Assembly: GCA_964513675.1 (NCBI GenBank)
Contig: CAZEOD010000004.1
Coordinates: forward strand, 1-64,000
Direction: 5' to 3'
Length of the DNA stretch: 64,000 nt
Origin: CALFVT01 sp964513675
GTDB taxonomy: Bacteria > Pseudomonadota > Alphaproteobacteria > Caulobacterales > Maricaulaceae
Position numbers and translations under genes: made by a program. Under the pieces are notes generated by a model. The model was not told the DNA's origin and did no database searches. It saw nothing but the letters and a program-made list of their open reading frames with translations. This document shows, one piece after another, positions 25,892-35,000 of this stretch (positions within the stretch are counted from its first letter, which is position 1; every line of letters starts with the position of its first letter).

Positions 25892-27403
25892 TTAATCTTT
25901 TTTCTTGCGGCGTTTCTTTTTATGAGGCCGGACATAATAAGTCCCGTTTTTAACGATCGGCTCGCCCCATGGATTGTGAAAATCTTTGCCCCGCCTTTTA
26001 TAGGGCTTATCCCCGCGGTTTTGCGGAAGCTCGCTGCGGGCAGAGGATAGCTTTCGCGGGGGCTTAGAGGGCGGCTTAGCTGTCTTGGCGGGGCGTTTTT
26101 TATCTGTGGGCGGGGTGTAGCGCGCAGGCCATGGGCCATATAATAGCTCCCGCGTGCCGGCCTTATCGGCGGCATATTCTTCTTGCATAAACCGCGCGAC
26201 ATAGTCTTTCTTCACATCAGAGAAGGTCTGATAGGCGGCATAAAAGGCCGGCTTATGGCAAATAAAGAGCTGGCGGAAATCAAGCGGCGATAACTCGGCC
26301 AGCAGCCGATTTACAAGGCCGCGATGTTCATGTTGACTGGCGCGAAATTTATAAAAATAAGCTGGGTGATCGGGGCCGAATTTCGGATGGTCTCCATCGC
26401 CGTCAAACCAGCGCACAACATCAACAAGCCCGTGATATTCCTCTGGCAGGTCATCAATATATTTACGGGTCAGATAGCGAATATCTTGCCGCGATAAGTT
26501 CGATAGATCCTCACCGAGCTTCCCAAGCGTTGCGATGAGAATGAAGTCAATTTTCTGCTTTATAATCGTCACGCCGTTTCGCGCCCCGCGTGAGGTGACG
26601 ATCGGTTCAATTAAATTATTATTATTTAAAAAATTTGCGATCTTCTGGCGGTCATTCAAATCATAAACCATAGCGCCGCCGAGCTGCGCGAACCCGTTTA
26701 GCGATGGCTGCGTTATGACTAACTCTTCAGGCGCGCTCTCAAGGCCGCGAAAAATATAAACGCCGCCATAATGGGTCGTGTAATAGCAGCCTTGGGTGTA
26801 GCTTTTAGCTGATAGATTAACGGGGTTGCGATAGATATTTCCGGTTTGCCGCGCCAGTTCTACCATTTTGGCAATCAGAACATCATCCCACCACGCATCG
26901 GGCTCGGAAAGAAAGGTCTCGATATGGCCTTGTAGAACTTTTGCGCCCTTGACGCGCTGGCCGATAGTGTCGGCTTCGATATGAATATTTTGAATGGCCA
27001 AAAGATCAGAGGGGCTGTCGATTTTATAAACCGAATCCATTAATTCCCCCGTCACAGCTTCGCGCGCCGTCAGGGCAAAAAGCTCGGCTTCATGGCTCTC
27101 TATGTAATCACGCAAGATTTTGCGCGAGGTCGAAAATTCAGTGCTTAAAAGCGGCGCCGTTTTTTGATTTGGCGTCAGCAAAATAAACTGCTGATTACAG
27201 CCCTTGGGATTGAGATAAAGCTCATCACCAATCTCATGGCCAATCTCAGGGCTAAAGCCCGAAATATCAATATGAAACTCGGTGAGGGCTGTCTCTTTGC
27301 CCGTCAAATGTTTCATCGCGCGGTTATAACGCGCCACCATACCGGGCGCCGACACCTCAATGAGATTGCCATACATAAGGCCGCGTTCAACAAGGCGCAT
27401 CAT
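25892..27403 (-). CDS. DUF6638-type protein of the AAA operon
   Basis: 503 residues, soluble, no signal peptide. The N-terminal part (RLVERGLMYGNLIEV, MKHLTGKETALTEFHIDISGFSPEIG, CNQQFILLTPNQKTAPLLS) agrees, from memory, with the DUF6638 family, found in Rhodobacterales and relatives beside an AAA ATPase. Residues from about 420 form a long Lys/Pro/Arg-rich tail ending KKKRRKKKD that may bind nucleic acid or acidic lipid. Its ATG overlaps the stop of the ATPase gene (TAATG), a strong sign of coupled translation and a shared complex. No catalytic motif is evident. Confidence 0.65.
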   Translation of the reverse strand: MMRLVERGLMYGNLIEVSAPGMVARYNRAMKHLTGKETALTEFHIDISGFSPEIGHEIGDELYLNPKGCNQQFILLTPNQKTAPLLSTEFSTSRKILRDYIESHEAELFALTAREAVTGELMDSVYKIDSPSDLLAIQNIHIEADTIGQRVKGAKVLQGHIETFLSEPDAWWDDVLIAKMVELARQTGNIYRNPVNLSAKSYTQGCYYTTHYGGVYIFRGLESAPEELVITQPSLNGFAQLGGAMVYDLNDRQKIANFLNNNNLIEPIVTSRGARNGVTIIKQKIDFILIATLGKLGEDLSNLSRQDIRYLTRKYIDDLPEEYHGLVDVVRWFDGDGDHPKFGPDHPAYFYKFRASQHEHRGLVNRLLAELSPLDFRQLFICHKPAFYAAYQTFSDVKKDYVARFMQEEYAADKAGTRELLYGPWPARYTPPTDKKRPAKTAKPPSKPPRKLSSARSELPQNRGDKPYKRRGKDFHNPWGEPIVKNGTYYVRPHKKKRRKKKD

Positions 27404-29355
27404 TATGAGCGGGTCTCCAAATAGCGTTTCTTTGCTTCCTCTTGGCGGCCAAAGTCTCGCACCATAGTCTCAATCGCGACCTCATCGGATTTATCGGCGT
27501 AGCGAAATTCGCTATCGGCGTAGCGGTTGATCTCTTGGATCACCATATCCACTGTGATAGGCTGGGCGAGATCTGCGATCATATCGCGTTTGCGATCATA
27601 ATTTTGGAACAGGAAGAGGTCAGGGTTTTCCATCCACTCATCTGGCAGTTCAAAATCCATGGCGCGGACTTTGACGGCGTCGGTGATGTTTTTAATCGCG
27701 CGCCCCGTAAAACGCTCATCTGCCTCTTGAATGGCTTTAAGATAATGACCCATTTTGGCGATATTATCTAAGTTTCCGATCTCTTTTTGGGTGCGCTCAA
27801 ATACGGCGAGGAGTTTATCTTCATGCGGTTTGGCGTGAGAGCCGTAACTGGCGGCCACGGCTTTTTTAATTTCCTGCGCCGCAAAAAGCTCATGTTGACC
27901 CGTTGGGATGCTATGATTTTTTCCCATTAATAAATGAAGAATATCAATATAATCTTCGCGCGATTGCGGCCCGTCCACTAAGAAGCGTGCCCCGGCGCGC
28001 TGGCGCAAGGCGTCATCAACATTTTCGGGATAATTCGAGAACATACCAAAGGTGCAATTCCCGCGCACCACCGTATTCGCACCGGCAAAGCTCTCCATGA
28101 GTACGGCCGTAATTTCGAGCTGCCCTGCGGAGGATTGGCGGTCACCGCGTTTCCCCGCGAGCTGATCTATGTCGTCAATCGTACCAAAGCCAATGACAGT
28201 GGGGTCGAGCATGTTTTTAACAAAGGCCTTGGCATTTTGCGCCGATTTTCCCTGATAGCTGTCAATGCTGTCCGTGGATAGGTTTTGATAGCGAAAGGGG
28301 TAATCTGCAATTTGGCAATAATCATGGATCAACCCTGCCATCATTTGAATAAGCGTTGTTTTACCCGTGCCGGGTTTGCCGTCGCCCATAAAGGTGAAGA
28401 TAAACCCGCCGAGTTCCGCGAAAGGATTTAATTTACGCTCGAAATCATAGGCCATCAACATTTTAGACAGCTTCATGGCTTGGTATTTCGCGATGTGATT
28501 CCCGACCACTTCATGCGGCTTTTTAAACGTCATGGCCAGTGTGCTGGCCCCGCTGCGCGAAAACGGTGTAAATCCGTTGATTTCAAAATCATCCGCTTCG
28601 ACGCGGTAAGTGACAGATGTGAAGGGGGCGAGGCGGGGGAGGCTGGCGGCGCGCAATGCGGCGATATCTAATAATTTCTCCAAGAAGGCTGTCACAACGG
28701 GCAGGAGCTTATCTTCGCTATCGGCAAAAAGCGCGAGGTTTTGATCCAACTCCCATAAGATGCCGGTTAAAGCGAGCTGCGGGTTATCCGTCAGGATTTC
28801 TTCGACTTCGCCAATATCAATCGGCGCGGCGGACGCATCAGCATGTGAATCCTCAAGTAAGTAACTGGCGGCATTGGCAAAGACATGCAGGCTAATCAGG
28901 GCGCTGGCGGCTAATCCTTCGGTAAATTCGGCGGCTTTGCTGCCCGATAATTTGCCTTCAAGATTGTCTTTCATCAGCCGCGATAACCCCGTGTGATCGC
29001 TATATTGATCGGAGACAGCGAGGGCTATGGCGAGGGCGCGGCGTAGGGATTGCAGCGCATTGGCTTGTAGGGGGCTGGGCAGGGGGTCATCGCCCGCTAG
29101 CCCGTTAACGCGGGTTATTAAATGCACGCCGTCAGGGCGCTGGGTGGACTGGGTGACAAGGCCGGGTGTGGTTGAACGAAACCGGCGGCGCGTGCCAATG
29201 CCAGAGGAGCGCTCTTTGGGTGCGGCGCTGGTGATATCCGCCTTATTCGCAAGGCGAGGCGTATGGTCAAAGCCGGCGAGCAGGGCTTCTGCGGCTTTAT
29301 ATTTGCTGCGGATAAGGGTTTCTTTTAATTCCATCTGGTCAGAGACAGCGGACAT
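27403..29355 (-). CDS. Classical AAA ATPase, Vps4/katanin-like motor domain
   Basis: 650 residues. The N-terminal 300 residues are mostly helical and unrecognised. The ATPase domain follows: Walker A GDGKPGTGKTT at about 324-334, pore loop with the aromatic triplet YQG at 367-369 in SYQGKSAQNAKAF (matching the W-x-G of Vps4-class proteins), Walker B IDDID at 393-397, then a second region of homology, MFSNYPENVDDALRQRAGARF, with Arg fingers near 451 and 457. That order is diagnostic of the classical AAA clade (Vps4, katanin, p97) that pulls on protein tails. The Walker B Glu is replaced by Asp. It is in an operon with a long coiled-coil protein and membrane proteins, so a filament- or complex-disassembling motor at the envelope is my inference. 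Confidence 0.85.
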   Translation of the reverse strand: MSAVSDQMELKETLIRSKYKAAEALLAGFDHTPRLANKADITSAAPKERSSGIGTRRRFRSTTPGLVTQSTQRPDGVHLITRVNGLAGDDPLPSPLQANALQSLRRALAIALAVSDQYSDHTGLSRLMKDNLEGKLSGSKAAEFTEGLAASALISLHVFANAASYLLEDSHADASAAPIDIGEVEEILTDNPQLALTGILWELDQNLALFADSEDKLLPVVTAFLEKLLDIAALRAASLPRLAPFTSVTYRVEADDFEINGFTPFSRSGASTLAMTFKKPHEVVGNHIAKYQAMKLSKMLMAYDFERKLNPFAELGGFIFTFMGDGKPGTGKTTLIQMMAGLIHDYCQIADYPFRYQNLSTDSIDSYQGKSAQNAKAFVKNMLDPTVIGFGTIDDIDQLAGKRGDRQSSAGQLEITAVLMESFAGANTVVRGNCTFGMFSNYPENVDDALRQRAGARFLVDGPQSREDYIDILHLLMGKNHSIPTGQHELFAAQEIKKAVAASYGSHAKPHEDKLLAVFERTQKEIGNLDNIAKMGHYLKAIQEADERFTGRAIKNITDAVKVRAMDFELPDEWMENPDLFLFQNYDRKRDMIADLAQPITVDMVIQEINRYADSEFRYADKSDEVAIETMVRDFGRQEEAKKRYLETRS

Positions 29356-29363
29356 ATATGTTC

Positions 29364-30503
29364 CTAACTATAATTTAAAATTTGGCCGTTATCGCCGACG
29401 ACATATTTTCGGACATTGCGAAAACCTGCGGGGTCTTTCTCATTGAGCACTTGATAGGCGCGGTGGGGCAGAACAAGGGAGCGCGTGACAGCGCTCGCGC
29501 CGGCTTTCATGGCGTGCGGGTCCGATTTATTTAAGGTGTAAACTTGCCTTTGTGCTTTTGAGAAAAATCCCGTTTTCTCCGAGGTCGCGCTTTCGGAAAC
29601 CAAGGTTTCAACGCGCCATGACAGCGCCCAATCCAGCCCCGGAACGCCGCTAGCCTCGGCGAGTATATCGCGCAAGGGGCCGGTTTGCGTTGTAAAGGCG
29701 TGGCTATACATAGGGCCTAAATTAAACCGCCTTAGCCGCATGGGGTAAAGACCATCAAAATCCTGATCGAAGCCTTTTGCAATCGTCAAAAGCGTCAGGG
29801 AGGATAAAGACTGCGCGAGCATATTGCCTTGCACAAGTGGCCAGCGCCGCTCGTCATAGGGCAAAGGTTTTCGCCCGACATCGACAAGGTCCATTATATA
29901 GATAACCGGCACATTACCTTGGCTATCATAAACGGCCCAATGCACAACATAATCACGCCGCGTTTTGGCGGTATGCCCTTTTTTCCAAACAGCGCGTGGA
30001 TGGTTCTGCGCCAAGAATAAATTATCCTGATCGAGGCTTTCATAATAGAGCCGCTGCGACATGGCATATTGCAGCTGTGTCGGGGCGGTTTTCTCATCCA
30101 AAATATGGGTCACCATCTCTTGTTTGATTTGCGCCGCGTCTGGGAGGGAGTTTAATTGCGGCTTGGCCTGAAGGGCATCAGAGGCCATTTGCAGGATTTC
30201 CTGATAGACGGGAAAACCGCTATCGGATTTATCTATATTGAGCAAAGAGGGGGTGAGGCTACGGTTGATACGCTGCGCCATTAAAAACTTATAGGATAGT
30301 GCGGTAAAGCTCGCGGTCAGGCCGTGAATATAATATCCTAAAATATTAGCCTCTAAGGCCGAGATGTCAGTGTCGGTTTCAGACCGCCGCGCCACATCGG
30401 AGAGATGGCCCATAATCCGTTCAAACTTCGCAAAATATCGCCGCGTGGCGAGCGCTGTTTCAATCGGTTTATGGGTCGTTGTGAGATCCACAGTTTGTGT
30501 CAT
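29364..30503 (-). CDS. Unrecognised protein of the AAA operon
   Basis: 379 residues from ATG 30503, ten bases after the coiled-coil gene; the frame is open to 30641 but that would overlap the preceding gene by 128 bases. No signal peptide or membrane segment. The first 120 residues are helical; the centre alternates strands, with HWAVYDSQGNVPVIYIMDLVDVG and LVQGNMLAQSLSSLTLLTIAKGFDQDFDG; the end has LPHRAYQVLNE and a closing KYVVGDNGQILNYS. I know no family for it. Gene order suggests a partner of the ATPase, whose start is 8 bases downstream. Confidence 0.65.
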   Translation of the reverse strand: MTQTVDLTTTHKPIETALATRRYFAKFERIMGHLSDVARRSETDTDISALEANILGYYIHGLTASFTALSYKFLMAQRINRSLTPSLLNIDKSDSGFPVYQEILQMASDALQAKPQLNSLPDAAQIKQEMVTHILDEKTAPTQLQYAMSQRLYYESLDQDNLFLAQNHPRAVWKKGHTAKTRRDYVVHWAVYDSQGNVPVIYIMDLVDVGRKPLPYDERRWPLVQGNMLAQSLSSLTLLTIAKGFDQDFDGLYPMRLRRFNLGPMYSHAFTTQTGPLRDILAEASGVPGLDWALSWRVETLVSESATSEKTGFFSKAQRQVYTLNKSDPHAMKAGASAVTRSLVLPHRAYQVLNEKDPAGFRNVRKYVVGDNGQILNYS

Positions 30504-30513
30504 GAGGGATCTC

Positions 30514-31596
30514 TTAGCTATTTTCTCCGTAAGCATTTTTGTCATGCATTTCGACAATCTTGGCAAAGCGGCGAGCAAAGCGATCATCGGCCTTGGCTTT
30601 TTCTTCCAGCACTCTGCGGGCAAAGACGATGTGGTCCTCATGGGCTTCCATCATTTCAGCCATGCGCGTATTGGTTGCCGCGCCAATCGCGGCCATAGCG
30701 GTTTGCGCTTCTTTGTCAGTTTGGACGCCAATCTCGTTAATGCGGTGGGCAACATCTTGTTGCTGCGCGGTTTTCAGCGATTTCGTCAGAGCATCATAAA
30801 GAACAACGCGCTGTTTCGTATCGGTTTGAAGCTTATTAATCAGAACCATTTGTGTGGCGGCTTGATTTTGCAAACTATCCGACCATGTTTTGCCTTTTTC
30901 AATATAGCGTTCAAGGGTCTGACTTTCCGCCAGCTTGACTTGCTCCATTTGGGTGAGTTCATTAAATTTACCGTTCACCGCCGCAAGCTCTGTTTCCAGT
31001 TTCGCGCGGGCTTTGGCATCTTGCTCTACTGATAGCTTGCCTTCTAATTCGATGATCTTGGGATCGAGCGCAAGAATATCAGCTTTAATGGTTTCGAGTG
31101 CTTCGACGGCGGCTTCGCGGTCTGCAAGCGTTGTTGTTAAATTCGCATCTACACGCTCTTTATGAACACCAAGTTGGTTGAGCTGGTCTTGGAGCATGTT
31201 TGTAATCACATTGGATTTGGCAATCAGGTCTTGGAGTTTATCTTCAACCGTGGCCGCGCGGATCCGCTCAGACCGTAAGCTTTCTGCGCGCTGTTTAGAA
31301 AAGAACCCGACGAATTTTTCCCAGCCCGTTTTACTGCGCATGGAATCAAACTCTTTTGAAAACCCACTCGTGACATCATCCAGCCCCAATATAAGGTCGG
31401 CAATATTATCATTCATTAATTTGGAATGGGCGTGGACATCATCAAGCGATGCATTTTCTATGTCGATTGAAATATCTTGGCCGGACGCCATCTTGTCGCG
31501 GGCGCTTTCAATTTGCGCGCTTAGTGCTGCGATCTTGGCTTGCGCATCGGCGACCTCGGATTTTGACTTTTCTATTTGAGTCTCAAAATTTGCCAT
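30514..31596 (-). CDS. Long coiled-coil protein heading the AAA operon
   Basis: 360 residues, almost all predicted helix with heptads, rich in Ala, Glu, Lys and Gln, without Cys or signal peptide. A strong GGGAGGG lies before ATG 31596. After a first coiled coil comes a short less helical stretch with aromatic residues (KTGWEKFVGFFSKQR) and then two long helices broken near LDPKIIELEGKL. By eye this architecture resembles PspA/ESCRT-III-like or TelA-like helical proteins; none of these is proven. Heading the operon of a Vps4-like ATPase, it is the best candidate for that ATPase's substrate filament. Confidence 0.75.
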   Translation of the reverse strand: MANFETQIEKSKSEVADAQAKIAALSAQIESARDKMASGQDISIDIENASLDDVHAHSKLMNDNIADLILGLDDVTSGFSKEFDSMRSKTGWEKFVGFFSKQRAESLRSERIRAATVEDKLQDLIAKSNVITNMLQDQLNQLGVHKERVDANLTTTLADREAAVEALETIKADILALDPKIIELEGKLSVEQDAKARAKLETELAAVNGKFNELTQMEQVKLAESQTLERYIEKGKTWSDSLQNQAATQMVLINKLQTDTKQRVVLYDALTKSLKTAQQQDVAHRINEIGVQTDKEAQTAMAAIGAATNTRMAEMMEAHEDHIVFARRVLEEKAKADDRFARRFAKIVEMHDKNAYGENS

Positions 31597-32006
31597 TCGT
31601 TCCCTCCCTTTTGTTTCATGTTCTTATCTAATATATATGGGATGATGTCTTCGAATTTCAATATAGAAGTTTAGAAAGCCTCTAAGTTTACGGGCGGGTT
31701 TCATACGGCGCCCCTTATGAATTAAGGGTTGTAGCGGACGAATATAGCCTAATTTAATATTAATTAAGACTAACAGATGATTAACGTCTGAGGTCATTAT
31801 TATTAACGGCCGATTTACCTTAATTAACAGACTCTTTTCATATGCGGATAAAACAGGCGTGAATATGTTTTTTCTTCTTAAAAGAGAAAAATTTATCATC
31901 AGAATTTAAGGTAGTGTTTACGATATTTCGTTACCTCTCTCTCAAAGGTTAAATAGTAATATAATTCTCAGTGGGGCGGATGCTGAGAGTCAGAGTGGTG
32001 GAAACA
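31597..32006. promoter_or_regulatory. Divergent intergenic region with promoter of the giant gene
   Basis: About 410 AT-rich bases separate the AAA operon and the giant surface-protein gene, transcribed away from each other, so both promoters should lie here. A perfect TATAAT is at 31960-31965, 41 bases before ATG 32007; transcription from it would begin near 31972 and thereby exclude the in-frame starts at 31971 and 31980. The -35 side is weak (no TTGACA). TTAATTAA-like blocks occur around 31756 and 31820. No gene or RNA structure is seen. Confidence 0.5.
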
Positions 32007-35000
32007 ATGCCCCGATTTAAAAAGTTAATGTCTATTGTTAAAATGCTTATTGGTGTTTGGCTTTGGATAGCCCTTAGCGTGCCTGCGATGGCAACAACAT
32101 TCACCGAAACTGTTCCAAATGGAAACGGCCCCATCCCAGATACATTCCCGCCGGTTGGCGGAACGATGTTTGTCTTGGTTGGTGTGAACGGAAATATTTA
32201 TTATCAATTCGTCAATCCGTCGACGCAGTTTGAAGGCTTTGCCGGAACAGGCGCGCCGGCTGCCTTTCGCGGTATTCCAACATTTCAGCTCGGCCCTGAG
32301 CAAGTTTTAAATTGCGGTATCGTCTCATGTTCAGATTATTTTGGCGGCGCGATTGCGGAAGGCTATTCCCGCCTAACGGTTCGTGATGCGGATGCATGTC
32401 CAGGTAATTTTGATTTTGAAGATGTGACATTTTTGGTCAATGGTATTGACGTTAGCAGCCTATCTAATTTGGGGCCGAATGATGTTCAGCGCACAAATCT
32501 GACAGGGACGAGTCAAGTTTCTAATACAGAAAATTGTTTTCGTGACCAAGGGACAGGCGAAACCAGCACAGCTTGGTTTGATCTGCCGGGCAATGTTTTA
32601 AATGATATTTTAACCAGCGGATCGACAACGCCGTTTATTCGCGATGATGACACAGGCCGCAGCACGACACGCGGTGATAATGCATGGTTCTTCCAAGACG
32701 GCGTGGATGCGACAGGCACCCCCGAAGTTGCACCGGGAATTACGATCGAAAAAACTGCTGACCGTTCAAGTTATGACGGCGTGGGCGATGTGATTAATTA
32801 TAGTTTCTTGGTCACGAATATCGGTTCTGTTCAGCTTAATGATATCGTTGTTGATGATAGTTTCATTATCGGCACAGTTTCATGCCCGCTGACATCTTTA
32901 GTCACAGGACAGACAATGACCTGTACGGGGCAACATATTGTTAGCCAACAGAATGTCGATGACGATGTTGTCTTTGTGAATACGGCCAGTGTTACGGCCA
33001 ACCCATCAGAAGGGACTTTGGGCAATGTCTCTGGGACGTTAACAATCCCGGGGCCAGATGCGACGAATATGGCGAGCCTGACTAAATCGGCCTCTCCTCG
33101 CGTGGATTTAAACGTCGGTGATGAAGTCACCTATACATATGTCGTCGTCAATACGGGTAATATTACGCTAAGCGATGTCTCTATCGCGGATGTTCACGGC
33201 GGATCTGGTAACTTATCAGCGATTACGCCAATGGCTGTATCTTTGGCGCCAACGGAGAGCCAAAGCTTCACGGCGACTTATATCGTCACGCAAGACGATT
33301 TCGAGGCCGGCTCTATTGATAATACGGCGACGATAACGGCGACGCCAGCGCGTGGGAATTTCACCTCGCCCGAGGCCACTGAGCAAGTCACAATGGCTAC
33401 GCCTACTCCCGAAGCTAGTTTTTCTAAACTCGCCTCTCCCACTAGCGATGTCGCAGCGGGTGACCTGATTACCTATACTTACCGCGTTGATAATACAGGT
33501 GATGTAACCCTTGAAAATGTCACCATAGCCGATGTGCATAATGGCAACGGCGCCTTATCAGCGATTACGCCGGCCAGCGCGACGATTGCGCCCGGCGGCT
33601 TTGCCGAGTTTACGGCAAATTACACAGTCCTTCAATCGGATGTCGATGCCAATGCGCCGATCACAAACACGGCGACAGCGGCCCTAAACCCTGCGCGCGG
33701 GAGCTTGGCTGACCTGACTGATGACGCCTCTGTTGGCGTCGCCGCAGAGCCGAGCGCAACATTTACGAAAACGGCTGACCCGAAAACAGACCTCCAAACC
33801 GGTGATATTGTCACTTATAGCTATGTTGTCACGAATACGGGGAATATTGATTTAGTTAATTTATCCGTTTCAGATGTTCACGGCGGTATGGGGAGCCTGT
33901 CTGCGATATCGCCTGCCTCGCTTCCTTTGCTGGCGGCGGGAGATAATGCGACGTTCACGGCGAGCTATGAAATCACATTGCAAGATTTCGAAGACGGCAG
34001 CAATATTGATAACCAAGCCACGCTTAGCTTTACGCCGGAGCGCGGCACGCTCGCGCCTTTAACGGCGAATGAAACTATTTCAATCGCCGGTCCAACACCT
34101 AATGCTGTTCTGAGCAAAACGGCCTCTCCGGCAACAGAACTCACAGCCGGCGCGGAAGTGACCTATACTTATAATGTAGAGAATACGGGCGATGTCACGC
34201 TGACTGACCTGTCTATATCGGACGTGCATCAAGGCACAGGGACGCTGAGCGCGATTACGCCGGCCACGGTTCCGGTGCTGGCCATTGATGATAATGTTGA
34301 TTTCACGGCGACCTATATTGTCACCCAAGAAGATATTGATAGCGGGGTAGATATTACAAATATCGCGACGCTGAGCGCAACAAGCGCGCGCGGAACCTTG
34401 CCTGTGATTACGGATGATGCCGTCATTACCATAGAGGCGGCTAATCCGCTTATGACGCTTTTAAAGACGGCCACGCCTGCCGCTAATGTCAAGGCTGGCG
34501 ATATCGTCACCTATACATATGACGCCGAGAATACAGGAAATGTCACCATGACGGCTGTTTCGGTGAGCGATATACATAGCGGGGCGGGGACTCTATCCGC
34601 AATCACCCCCGCAAATGTGACATTGGCTCCCGGCGAAACACAGCGTTTCACGGCGAGTTATGAAGTCACGCAAGATGATATTGATGCGGGGCTCGATATT
34701 ACAAATGATGCAACGCTGAACGGCACGCCCGAGCGCGGTACATATATAGCAGCGCTTGATGATGCCGTTGTCACAGTGGAAGCCCCGACTCCGACAATGA
34801 CGATTGCCAAGACAGCAGATAAAGCCGCAGACCTCACAGTTGGCGAGACGGTAATTTATAGCTACGTCGTTGAAAATACAGGTAATGTTACCTTTGATTT
34901 GGTCTCAATATCTGATGTCCATGACGGCGTTGGTGTTTTATCGGCTATTATGCCGGGGTCTATTAATGACTTTGCTCCGGGTGATATCGTTACATTTACG

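Noticed and set aside
30364..31032. 222-codon open frame opposite the coiled-coil gene
   Set aside because: Antisense of a helical, Ala/Glu-rich frame; yields a hydrophobic artefact without domain or start signal.
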